DNA of 64,000 nt from M3007 sp041741155 (GTDB lineage: Bacteria; Bacteroidota; Bacteroidia; Chitinophagales; Saprospiraceae), in NCBI GenBank assembly GCA_041741155.1, contig JBGSKO010000116.1, positions 1 to 64,000 of the forward strand, in the 5' to 3' direction. Below the pieces are notes generated by a model that was not told the origin of the DNA, ran no database searches, and worked only from the letters and a program-made list of their open reading frames with translations. The translations under genes and the position numbers were made by a program. Positions 7,313 through 15,413 of the stretch are shown piece after piece (within the stretch, counting starts at the first letter, position 1; the number at the start of each line of letters is the position of its first letter).

Positions 7313-8494
7313 TTAATCGCCCTTCAGCGTCGCCTCCAGCACTGCTGTCAGTGCCGCAAGGTCGGAAGCATCGTTGTACACGCTGGGAGCCACGCGAAGC
7401 ACTTCGCCGCGGGGGGAAACAAAAATCCGGTGTTCGGCCAGCCGGCGTACGAGCGCATCGCGGTCCACGGCATCGGGGAGCTGTAACCCGAACAGGTGTC
7501 CTGCCCGATCGGCGGGTGCATCCATGCGAATACCCAGCGCCTCCCATTGCGGGATGACCGCCGCGCTCAGCGCCCGGCAGTAGTGCTGGATGGCTTCGGG
7601 GGTCCACTCGAGCAGTTGTTCCAGGGCAGCTTCGAGCATGGGCAACTGGGCAAACTGCGAAAACTCTCCGGCGTTATAGCGTTGGGCTTTGGGGCGGTAG
7701 GCGCGCTCGTACCGGGTCAGTTTCGAAAATTGTTCGCTATCCTGTCGGTTCATCCAGTTCTCTTCCACGGGCACGCCATCATCAAAGAATGGCCCGAAAT
7801 ACGCTGCGCCGGTACCATAAGGCCCCAGCAACCACTTGTATCCAGCGCAAATCAGCGCATCCGGCTGGATGGCTTGCACATCGAACGGCATGGCGCCAAC
7901 CGATTGGGTGGCATCCACTGCGAGCATGGCGCCCGTCTCCCGACACCGCCGGCCAATTGCTTCCAGATCAAATACCGTCCCGTAAATCCAGTGTACTTGC
8001 GCGGCTACCACCAGGGCTGTTTCAGGCGTGATGGCTTCCAGCAAACGCGCGTTCCACTCGGCGCCGCGGCTACTTGAGGCAGCGGGTTTTTCCACAGTCA
8101 CGACCGACAGGCCGTGCGCCGCGCACACCCGTTCAAAGGCATAAACATTGTTCGGAAATTCTTCCCCGATGAGCAGGATGTGTTTTTTGGCGTTCAGCCC
8201 CGGCCAGCGGTGGAGATTGTTTGCCACAACGGCCATACCGTACGATACGGCGGGAACCAGGGCAATGCGCAGGGGATCGTTCGCGCCAATCAGGTCGGAA
8301 AAAAAATTTCGAACGCGATCAGCTGTGTCAAAATGATTGGCCGGGCCGATGGCAAACGGTGTTTGCGCTTTCAGAAGGAGGCCCTCCATGCCTTTTTCCA
8401 CAGAACGGTGCAGGGCAGGCGAGTATGCGGCCCCATTCAGGTAGTGCACCTTGGGGTCAAGTGTGAACAGGTGCTTTTGGCAGGACAACAGCAT
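7313..8494 (-). CDS. Class V aminotransferase-fold PLP enzyme
   Basis: This 393-residue enzyme has the aminotransferase class V / cysteine desulfurase fold. Visible marks are YLNGAAYSPALH near the N-terminus, AVDATQSVGAMPFDVQ with the PLP-ring Asp, and ICAGYKWLLGPYGTG with the Schiff-base Lys. The family includes selenocysteine lyases, isopenicillin N epimerase-like enzymes and kynureninases. The sequence does not show the conserved Cys loop needed for SufS-type desulfurase activity, so the substrate is undecided. The ATG at 8494 was chosen because the family begins close to the FTLDPKVHYLNG stretch; the upstream open frame runs through a palindrome and reads as non-coding. Confidence 0.88.
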   Translation of the reverse strand: MLLSCQKHLFTLDPKVHYLNGAAYSPALHRSVEKGMEGLLLKAQTPFAIGPANHFDTADRVRNFFSDLIGANDPLRIALVPAVSYGMAVVANNLHRWPGLNAKKHILLIGEEFPNNVYAFERVCAAHGLSVVTVEKPAASSSRGAEWNARLLEAITPETALVVAAQVHWIYGTVFDLEAIGRRCRETGAMLAVDATQSVGAMPFDVQAIQPDALICAGYKWLLGPYGTGAAYFGPFFDDGVPVEENWMNRQDSEQFSKLTRYERAYRPKAQRYNAGEFSQFAQLPMLEAALEQLLEWTPEAIQHYCRALSAAVIPQWEALGIRMDAPADRAGHLFGLQLPDAVDRDALVRRLAEHRIFVSPRGEVLRVAPSVYNDASDLAALTAVLEATLKGD

Positions 8495-8537
8495 GATGCG
8501 TGTGGGTTTGTGGTTGTGGGGGTACAACGACCGGGTC

Positions 8538-8569
8538 AGACTTTCCAGATTTTTAAACCTGGAAAGTCT
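8538..8569. repeat. Dispersed palindrome, family A, copy 2 (diverged)
   Basis: The sequence reads agactttccag, an A/T-rich centre, and then acctggaaagtct. Arms of the family A palindrome are recognisable but differ at a few bases, partly with compensating changes (CTTTCC/GGAAAG). It sits in the upstream region of the class V aminotransferase gene. Confidence 0.65.
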
Positions 8570-8603
8570 AATTTGATCGTCTGGTGTGGGGATAATAAAA
8601 CAC

Positions 8604-11264
8604 CTACTGATCCTCTTGTTTGTCGCCCTGCCGGCGGCCAAAAAGCCGCTCCAGCATGTTGGGTTTTTGGGCGGGGGTGCTACCGTCGTTGTTTTCTTCG
8701 TCTTGTCCCTGCTCAAAGTATTTGTCGGACGTTTCCCGGAGGTATTGGTATCCGTTGGCCTGGAGGGAGTCGCGGATAGTGGAATCCATCAGGAGCAAAT
8801 TGAGCGTGTCGGGGGAAATGGTAATGTAGCTGGGGCAGCCGAAGTGGGCAAGAACCTCGGGCTTTGGTTCCGGGAACCGGTTCTGGTACATTTTGACAAA
8901 TTCGCGGTCGTTGGCCATTTTATGCCAGAAAATTCCGACAATAGGCAGGGCCATAGCCGATCCCTGGCCGAGGGCCATGGATCGGAAACGCACCGCAGGG
9001 CTGGACGCGCCCACCCAGGAGCCGGTGACGAGGTTGGGGTTGTAGCAAATGAACCACCCGTCGGACTGGTTTTGTGTGGTGCCGGTTTTGCCCGCAAAAT
9101 CGCCCTGATACAAGCCATAGCCGTAACGCAGGCGCCCGCCCGTGCCGGAAGTAATGACGGACTGGAGCATCCGGGTCATGGTGGCTGCCTGATCGGGCGT
9201 GAGTGCTTCCACGACCTCGTCCGGGTTTTCGGCTTGTTCTTTTTTTCGGTCATAAACCACCTCGCCGGTGCGCGTGGTGATGCGGAGTACGACTACAGGG
9301 TCGGGGCGTTTGCCCTGGTTTGCCATGGTGCCATACACCTGCATCATTTCGTACAGGGAGATATTGGCGGCGCCGAGGCTGATGCCGAATTCGCGGGGCA
9401 ATTTGCTGGTGATACCCATTTTTCGGGCCAGCTGTATGGTGTTTTCGATGCCAACTTTCTCGATGAGCTGCGCGGCGATAACATTGACGGAGTTGGTCAG
9501 GCCGCCATTGACGGAGTACCAGCCGCCGTAAACGCCGTCGGAATTGTGCGGCTCCCAATCCAGAATCTTGACCAGATTATTGGGCAGGTAGCTGCATGGG
9601 GTAAAGGAATCCTGTATAGCTGCGGCATATACAATGGGCTTGAAGGTTGATCCTACCTGACGGGTACTTTTGATGTGGTCGTACTTGAAGTATTTGTGGT
9701 TGGTGCCGCCTACCCAGGCGCGGACATAGCCGTTGCTGTGATCCATTACCATGAAACCGCAGTTGAGCATGCAAAAATAGTACCGCACACTGTCAATCGG
9801 GCTCATGGTGGTGTCCGTTTCGAAGCCGCCTTTTTTCCAGGAAAAAATGGTCATGCGGACGGGTTTTTCGAAGTCGGCGAGGATTTCCTCCCGGTTCAGG
9901 CCGGCATCCTTGAGGGTAGCCCAGCGGTCGCTGCGGCGCATTTGTTCCTCGATCCATTTGTCATCGCCCCAGGGTTTGTCGGCTTTGTAGTTTTTCCAGT
10001 GCTGGTCAAACTGGACTTGCAGCCCCTGCATCTGTTGCTGCACGGACTCTTCGGCATAGCGCTGCATCCGGCTGTGGACGGTGGTGTACACCTTGAGGCC
10101 GTCGGTGTACAGGTTGTAGGGGGTGCCGTCCTCTTTGGTGTAGTTTTTAAGCAGTTTGGGCAATATGTCGGTGCGCAAGTACTCGCGGAAGTAAGTGGCG
10201 GAACCTTCGTTATTGCCGTCGAAGCCGTAGCGTTTGGCGCCGATGGGTTTTTTAATGAGTTGGTCGTAGTCCTCCTGCGTGACCTTGCCTTTTGCGATCA
10301 TTTCCCGCACCTGGTCCATTCCGGCTTCATTGCTGTGTACCGAAACCTTGAAGGCACTGTTGCGTACCATTTGTTTGAGCACAAGGTTGCGGCGTTTGGT
10401 GGCATTTTGAGGGTTTCGGACCGGGTCGTAATAGGTGCTGGCCTTCAGCATGCCAATGAGCGCAGCGGCCTGATCCGGCGTAAGGTTTTTGGGTTTTTTG
10501 TTGAAAAAATGGCGCGAGGCCACGCTGATGCCGAAACGGTCGCCGCCAAAAGGCACGGTGTTGAGGTAGAGGTTGAGGAGGTCGGCTTTGGTGTAGATGC
10601 GCTCCAGGCGCACGGAAATGAAGTTTTCGCGGATCTTGTTGATGAGAATACTGATGCCGGGCACCAGGTAGCGCTTGCGGGGGTACAGGTTTTTGGCTAA
10701 TTGCTGGCTCAGGGTGGAGCCGCCGCCTTTGGAGTCCTTGGTGAAAAGCAACCCGTAAGCTACCCGGGCCCAACTGGTGAGGTCAATGCCGCTGTGCTCA
10801 AAAAAACGTTTGTCCTCGGTGGCCAGCAGGGCCGTCACGACATACGGGGAGATTTTGTCCAGACCAATGGTTGTGCGGTTTTCGATGTAAAAACGCCCGA
10901 TGAGCACACTGTCGGCGGAGTAAATTTCAGAGGCATTGGCCGATTCGATGCTGCGCAGTTCGTCGCTATTGGGAAGTGTCCCGAAAAATTCCATCCACAC
11001 GCCTATGATGAGCAAGAGCAGGAAGTAAAAACCCCAGCGAATGGGTACGGCTATCCAGGACAACGTTCTAGCCGTGCGTGGATACTGGCCTACGAACCGC
11101 GCCCAGGCGTTGCGCCCGGGTGTTGCCAACTTCGTCCAGGCTTCCCGGATGGGCGTTGTTACCGGTTGCAGGGCTGTTTGGACAGGCGCCCAAACAGCGG
11201 CTACCCGTTGGCGCAGGGCTTGTATGTGTTTGTGCTCTAAAATGGACGAAAATACCTTTCGCAT
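8604..11264 (-). CDS. Class A penicillin-binding protein (PBP1A-type transglycosylase/transpeptidase)
   Basis: This bifunctional peptidoglycan synthase has about 886 residues. One membrane anchor lies near residue 70. The GT51 transglycosylase domain shows ATEDKRFFEHSGID and GGGSTLSQQLAKNLYPR. The transpeptidase domain has all three catalytic motifs: STFKP (SxxK), NSVN (SxN) and KTGTT (KTG). It polymerises lipid II and crosslinks stem peptides in the periplasm. The first in-frame ATG is at 11264; the frame is open upstream only through a TTG at 11318, so I use the ATG. A Gln/Asp-rich tail ends the protein. A TACCTTCG element at 11405-11398 is a likely promoter. It neighbours the glucosaminidase and aminotransferase genes on the same strand. 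Confidence 0.94.
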   Translation of the reverse strand: MRKVFSSILEHKHIQALRQRVAAVWAPVQTALQPVTTPIREAWTKLATPGRNAWARFVGQYPRTARTLSWIAVPIRWGFYFLLLLIIGVWMEFFGTLPNSDELRSIESANASEIYSADSVLIGRFYIENRTTIGLDKISPYVVTALLATEDKRFFEHSGIDLTSWARVAYGLLFTKDSKGGGSTLSQQLAKNLYPRKRYLVPGISILINKIRENFISVRLERIYTKADLLNLYLNTVPFGGDRFGISVASRHFFNKKPKNLTPDQAAALIGMLKASTYYDPVRNPQNATKRRNLVLKQMVRNSAFKVSVHSNEAGMDQVREMIAKGKVTQEDYDQLIKKPIGAKRYGFDGNNEGSATYFREYLRTDILPKLLKNYTKEDGTPYNLYTDGLKVYTTVHSRMQRYAEESVQQQMQGLQVQFDQHWKNYKADKPWGDDKWIEEQMRRSDRWATLKDAGLNREEILADFEKPVRMTIFSWKKGGFETDTTMSPIDSVRYYFCMLNCGFMVMDHSNGYVRAWVGGTNHKYFKYDHIKSTRQVGSTFKPIVYAAAIQDSFTPCSYLPNNLVKILDWEPHNSDGVYGGWYSVNGGLTNSVNVIAAQLIEKVGIENTIQLARKMGITSKLPREFGISLGAANISLYEMMQVYGTMANQGKRPDPVVVLRITTRTGEVVYDRKKEQAENPDEVVEALTPDQAATMTRMLQSVITSGTGGRLRYGYGLYQGDFAGKTGTTQNQSDGWFICYNPNLVTGSWVGASSPAVRFRSMALGQGSAMALPIVGIFWHKMANDREFVKMYQNRFPEPKPEVLAHFGCPSYITISPDTLNLLLMDSTIRDSLQANGYQYLRETSDKYFEQGQDEENNDGSTPAQKPNMLERLFGRRQGDKQEDQ

Positions 11265-11397
11265 GCGTGTGAAGTCCTGTTTTGAGACAGTCCAAAGGGG
11301 GATTTTGCAAATGGGCAAGTTGGCAAACTAGCACGTTGGCAACATGATACAGCGTCCAGGCAGCCAACTAAATTAGAATGCCTGGTTTGGCGGTGGG

Positions 11398-11405
11398 CGA
11401 AGGTA
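11398..11405 (-). promoter_or_regulatory. Probable -7 element for the penicillin-binding protein gene
   Basis: TACCTTCG on the minus strand is one mismatch from TAnnTTTG and lies 134 bases upstream of the chosen ATG. No clear -33 box was confirmed. Confidence 0.4.
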
Positions 11406-11459
11406 GGGAGAAATGGGGGTTTGCCGTTTTATTGCCTCTCGCCAATTTACCCTCGCGCC

Positions 11460-13220
11460 TCACTCCCCCTTCACCAATATCCCCAACTCCTCCAGCTGTT
11501 TGTCTTTGATCGTATCCGGCGCGTCAATCATCACATCGCGGCCCTGGTTGTTTTTGGGGAATGCGATGAAGTCGCGGATCGAGTTGGCGCCGTTCATCAC
11601 CGCGCAGAGGCGGTCGAAGCCGAACGCGATACCGCCGTGGGGCGGTGCGCCGTATTCGAATGCGCCGAGCAGGAAGCCGAACTGGGCCTCGGCCTCCTCG
11701 GGCGTGAAACCGAGCAGGCGGAAGTTGCGGCTTTGCAGGTCGCGGTCGTGGATACGGATGGAGCCGCCACCGATCTCTACGCCGTTCAGTACGAGGTCGT
11801 ACGCATCGGCGCGGATGCCCTTGAGCACCGTGTGGTCGTTGGATTCCAGCTTGATGATATCGTCCGGTTTGGGCGACGTGAACGGGTGGTGCATAGCAAA
11901 AAAGCGGCCCTCGTCCTCGTCCCATTCGAGCAGAGGAAAGTCCATCACCCACAGGGGTTTGAACACTTTCGGGTCGCGCAGGCCGAGGCGGCTGCCCATT
12001 TCAAGGCGCAGTTCGGAAAGTTGTTTGCGTGTTTTTTCATCTTCGCCGCAGAGCAGGAAGAGCAGGTCGCCGGGCTGGGCGCCGCAGGCGTGCAGCCACG
12101 ATTTCAGGTCGTCGTGCGAATAAAATTTATCCACCGAAGATTTCACGGAACCGTCGGCGTCGTAGCGGACATACACAAGTCCTTTGGCGCCAATTTGGGG
12201 GCGTTTGACCCACTCGGTGAGTTCGTCGAGTTGTTTGCGGGTGTAGCCCGCGCAGCCGGGAGCGCAGATGGCAAGTACCGTTTCGGCGCTGTCGAACACC
12301 GGAAAACCCCTGCCCTGGGCCAGTTCGGTGACTTCCACGAACTCCATGCCGAAGCGCAGGTCGGGTTTGTCGGAACCGTAACGGCGCATGGCTTCGTCGT
12401 AGGTCATGCGCGGGAAGTCGGTCAGTTCGATGTCAAGAGCCGTTTTGAACAAATGTTTTGTCAGGCCCTCAAAGGTGTTGAGGATGTCCTCCTGGTGCAC
12501 GAACGCCATTTCGCAGTCAATCTGCGTGAATTCCGGCTGGCGGTCGGCGCGCAGGTCTTCGTCGCGGAAACATTTCACAATCTGGAAATACCGGTCAAAT
12601 CCGGCCACCATGAGGATTTTCTTGAACGTCTGCGGCGACTGCGGGAGGGCGTAAAACAGGCCCTTGTTCATGCGCGAGGGCACCACAAAGTCGCGGGCGC
12701 CTTCGGGCGTGGACTTGATGAGGAACGGTGTTTCGATTTCGGCAAAACCCTGTCCGGCGAGGTACTTGCGCGTTTCGAGGCCGATATTGGCGCGGAAGAG
12801 GATATTTTGCTGCACGACGTTGCGGCGCAGGTCGAGGTAGCGGTATTTCATGCGCAGGTCGTCGCCGCCGTCGGTGTCGTCCTGGATGGTGAACGGCGGC
12901 GTTTTGGCGGCGTTGAGCACCTCGAATGCGGTGACTTGTATTTCGATATCGCCTGTGGCGCGGTTGGGGTTTTTGCTGGCGCGCTCGCGCACAAGGCCGG
13001 TAGCTTGCACAACGAACTCGCGGCCAAGGCGGCGGGCGCGGGTGCAGAGTTCGGCATTGTCGTCCATGTCGAACACGAGTTGGGTAATGCCGTAGCGGTC
13101 GCGCAGGTCAACAAACGTAAGACCGCCGAGGTCGCGGCTGATGGTCACCCAGCCGGCGAGGGTCACGGTTTTGCCGGCGTCGGCGAGGCGGAGGTCGTTG
13201 CAGGTGTGGGTTCTGTACAC
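11460..13220 (-). CDS. aspS: Aspartyl-tRNA synthetase
   Basis: This 586-residue class II synthetase charges tRNA-Asp. The N-terminal OB-fold anticodon-binding domain shows ITQLVFDMDDNAEL. The catalytic core has motif 2 (CFRDEDLRADRQPEFTQID), the bacterial GAD insertion, and motif 3 (GIAFGFDRLCAVM). Length is typical. The family starts at (M)YRTHTC, so I take a GTG at 13220 as start; the upstream open frame encodes an internal heptamer repeat (HHSSFIIHHS) and is not plausible protein. The leader between the TACCTTTG promoter (13324-13317) and the GTG contains a strong hairpin and a tandem repeat, described separately. Confidence 0.96.
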   Translation of the reverse strand: MYRTHTCNDLRLADAGKTVTLAGWVTISRDLGGLTFVDLRDRYGITQLVFDMDDNAELCTRARRLGREFVVQATGLVRERASKNPNRATGDIEIQVTAFEVLNAAKTPPFTIQDDTDGGDDLRMKYRYLDLRRNVVQQNILFRANIGLETRKYLAGQGFAEIETPFLIKSTPEGARDFVVPSRMNKGLFYALPQSPQTFKKILMVAGFDRYFQIVKCFRDEDLRADRQPEFTQIDCEMAFVHQEDILNTFEGLTKHLFKTALDIELTDFPRMTYDEAMRRYGSDKPDLRFGMEFVEVTELAQGRGFPVFDSAETVLAICAPGCAGYTRKQLDELTEWVKRPQIGAKGLVYVRYDADGSVKSSVDKFYSHDDLKSWLHACGAQPGDLLFLLCGEDEKTRKQLSELRLEMGSRLGLRDPKVFKPLWVMDFPLLEWDEDEGRFFAMHHPFTSPKPDDIIKLESNDHTVLKGIRADAYDLVLNGVEIGGGSIRIHDRDLQSRNFRLLGFTPEEAEAQFGFLLGAFEYGAPPHGGIAFGFDRLCAVMNGANSIRDFIAFPKNNQGRDVMIDAPDTIKDKQLEELGILVKGE

Positions 13221-13222
13221 GG

Positions 13223-13254
13223 AGTGATGAATGATGAATGATGAATGATGAATG
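13223..13254. repeat. Tandem heptamer tgatgaa in the aspS leader
   Basis: Four direct copies of a 7-base unit (tgatgaa) lie immediately upstream of the aspS GTG start. Such short tandem repeats can change copy number by slippage and would alter the spacing between leader hairpin and start codon. Confidence 0.75.
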
Positions 13255-13258
13255 GCGT

Positions 13259-13291
13259 ATTGTCGGGGTGACTTCAAGTCACCCCGACAAT
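13259..13291 (-). promoter_or_regulatory. aspS: Leader hairpin of aspS (family C palindrome)
   Basis: Arms of 16 bases (attgtcggggtgactt / aagtcaccccgacaat) are perfectly complementary around one base. The hairpin lies between the promoter (13317-13324) and the start codon (13220), so it is in the 5' untranslated leader. A near copy lies at the same relative place in front of the GH57-like gene (34600-34627). Confidence 0.7.
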
Positions 13292-13316
13292 TTATTGGCC
13301 ATATATTTTCGGGCGG

Positions 13317-13324
13317 CAAAGGTA
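13317..13324 (-). promoter_or_regulatory. aspS: Promoter -7 element of aspS
   Basis: TACCTTTG on the minus strand matches TAnnTTTG exactly. It is 97 bases upstream of the GTG start. No convincing TTTG -33 box was seen. Confidence 0.55.
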
Positions 13325-13386
13325 GGGGAAAGGGCGGCTGTAAAAGGAGGGTTGGGTTTGGAAAAACATGAATTTCCGTACGAAGC

Positions 13387-15372
13387 CTATTTTATCAGTT
13401 TACGGACCTGCACGGGCCTTCCGTTTTCCAGCAGTTGCAGGAAATACAGTCCGGCGGGTAAATCGCTGCCGTCCATGCTTTCGAGGCTACCCGGATAGAC
13501 GGAAAGGAGACGGCAAACTTGCCCGTACACATTAACAAGGCGAATTTCGAACCGGGCGCTGGTCATATTTTTTAATAAAAGCAAGACCCGGATTTGGTCG
13601 GCAAATGGATTGGGGCCGACTTGCAATGCCGCACGATTGGCGGCCTCGGACAGGCTTACCGTCATCACGGCGTACTCAAACACCGCCGTACATCCGCCAC
13701 CATCCGTGATCGTAACCTGATAAATACCTCCGGGCAGGTTTTCGACAACAGGGGTTACAAAACCATTGCTCCATTCGAATTGATATGTTCCGCCGGAGCC
13801 GCCTTGCACGTTTTCCAATTGGATACTGCCCGTTCCCTGGCCGTTATCCGTGTTTATTTCCACATTTCCGACGGTAATAGCGGCGAAAACGCTGACTGTT
13901 GTTTGCACAAGACTGTCGCAACCGTTGGCGGCTGTAAGTGTAACGGGATATGTTCCGGCGGTGCTGACCGGTTGTCCATTAGGCAAGATGTACGTTTCGC
14001 CTGGACAAAGCGCCACTACGATTTGCGTGGGTGGAATTGCGGCGAAAACGCTGACTGTTGTTTGCACAAGACTGTCGCACCCGTTGACGGCAGTAAGTGT
14101 AACGGGATATGTTCCGGCGGTACTGACTATTTGGCCGTTGGGCAGGGTATGGGTTTCGCCGGGGCAAAGCGCCACGGCCAATGCCGTCACTTCGCAATCG
14201 CGCCTGGTGTGAAAAAATGTGCGGTTGTAAAATCCGCGGATGCCTGTAGCGGCGAAGTCTTTGCCGTTTTCGCTCAGCGGGACGATACTTCGAACCGCCA
14301 TGTTGGTGATGTTGTCGGGGTTTGGAATCAGGTAGTAACAATTGACGGACAACGGGTTGGTGTGGATACGGTAGATGCGGGAGCTGGCATACGTGCCGAA
14401 AGGATTCGGCCGGTTTGCAATGATCCCGGCGAGCAAATCGCCGTTGGGCAGTAGTTGTACATCGTGCCCTTCGTCTGTGAGCAAATCGCCAAAAAGCAAC
14501 ATATCCAGCGAGTCCCCGGCATCGGCGTCGAAGCGCCGCAGCATGGCTTGCTGATCTTGCCCGGAGGGCGTAAAGTCGCCGATCACAACGACTTCATTGG
14601 AATCGGGCAGGTAAGTAATGCCGCGCAACAGGTTTGCCGCAACGGGTTTTTGCCAGACCTTATCTCCGGCAGTATTGACTTTCAGCAAAATGGCTTCGGA
14701 TGCAAAAGCCCGGTTGATGGTGAGGAAAAAACCGTCGGTACCCGCAGCCAAATCGTAGGGAGTTTCAAAAAAACCGGTGTGGTGCAGTTTGTCCCAAACA
14801 GGATTCAGGCTGGCAGACAAGCTGGTGATGAGCAAATCTTGCGGGTTTAGCCCGGCGCCGGTGGAAATGCTGCTGGCCAGCAGGTATTCGTTTCCGGTGC
14901 GCAAAATGGCAGGAGAAGTACGTTCCGCCTGGGTAGTGAAACCGCCAACGGTCACCTGCCCTAATTTTTTTATACCTGTCGCCAGGTCGAGGTTCAGGCC
15001 GGCATCCGTTTTTATGACGACCACTTTGGCCAGCGCATCATTGGGTACGACGCAGTTGAGGCATTCGCCCACGGCTACAAAACCGCCGTCAGGTGCTTCC
15101 ACCACATCCCGGAAAAAAGAGGTGCCGGTGATGTCAGCGCCGAATTTTTTTAATGCCAGTTGCTGGCCTTGCGCATTCACTTTCAGTAAAAACGCTTCGT
15201 TGTTCCATTCGCCGGCAATGACGAAATTGCCGTCTTGCGTGGGTATGATTTTGTATCCCCGGTTGATGTCGGTTTGCACGATACCGTAGGGAAGGGTAAT
15301 GATTTGACATTGGGCACTGATCTGTCCCGCGATACCAAGCAGGAGTACAAGAAAGAGGATGTAGGTTCTCAT
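13387..15372 (-). CDS. T9SS-exported protein with repeated HYR-like modules
   Basis: This 661-residue protein has a signal peptide (about 1-20) and a T9SS type A sorting domain at the C-terminus (GPNPFADQIRVLL ... GLYFLQLLENGR ... VRKLIK). It is predicted to be exported across the outer membrane and attached or released. The first 400 residues read like the delta-60/Kelch-type blades seen in many such proteins (ETPYDLAAGTDGFFLTINR). Next come two almost identical 53-residue modules (ALCPGETHTLPNGQIVSTAG and ALCPGETYILPNGQPVSTAG) and a Gly-rich SprB-like stretch (TITDGGGCTAVF). It lies 41 bases after the 846-residue T9SS gene on the same strand and shares its architecture, so the two are probably co-transcribed paralogues. 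Ligand or substrate is unknown. Confidence 0.85.
   Translation of the reverse strand: MRTYILFLVLLLGIAGQISAQCQIITLPYGIVQTDINRGYKIIPTQDGNFVIAGEWNNEAFLLKVNAQGQQLALKKFGADITGTSFFRDVVEAPDGGFVAVGECLNCVVPNDALAKVVVIKTDAGLNLDLATGIKKLGQVTVGGFTTQAERTSPAILRTGNEYLLASSISTGAGLNPQDLLITSLSASLNPVWDKLHHTGFFETPYDLAAGTDGFFLTINRAFASEAILLKVNTAGDKVWQKPVAANLLRGITYLPDSNEVVVIGDFTPSGQDQQAMLRRFDADAGDSLDMLLFGDLLTDEGHDVQLLPNGDLLAGIIANRPNPFGTYASSRIYRIHTNPLSVNCYYLIPNPDNITNMAVRSIVPLSENGKDFAATGIRGFYNRTFFHTRRDCEVTALAVALCPGETHTLPNGQIVSTAGTYPVTLTAVNGCDSLVQTTVSVFAAIPPTQIVVALCPGETYILPNGQPVSTAGTYPVTLTAANGCDSLVQTTVSVFAAITVGNVEINTDNGQGTGSIQLENVQGGSGGTYQFEWSNGFVTPVVENLPGGIYQVTITDGGGCTAVFEYAVMTVSLSEAANRAALQVGPNPFADQIRVLLLLKNMTSARFEIRLVNVYGQVCRLLSVYPGSLESMDGSDLPAGLYFLQLLENGRPVQVRKLIK
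13881..14198. repeat. In-frame 159-bp tandem duplication in a T9SS gene
   Basis: About 100 bases starting at 13881 and at 14040 are nearly identical (long shared runs such as gaaaacgctgactgttgttt), giving a 159-bp period, which equals 53 codons. High DNA identity with matching protein modules implies recent duplication or gene-conversion-driven copy change. Confidence 0.75.
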
Positions 15373-15413
15373 GTCAGTACTGTTTAATTGGTTAAAAAAT
15401 AAAAACTACGTTG

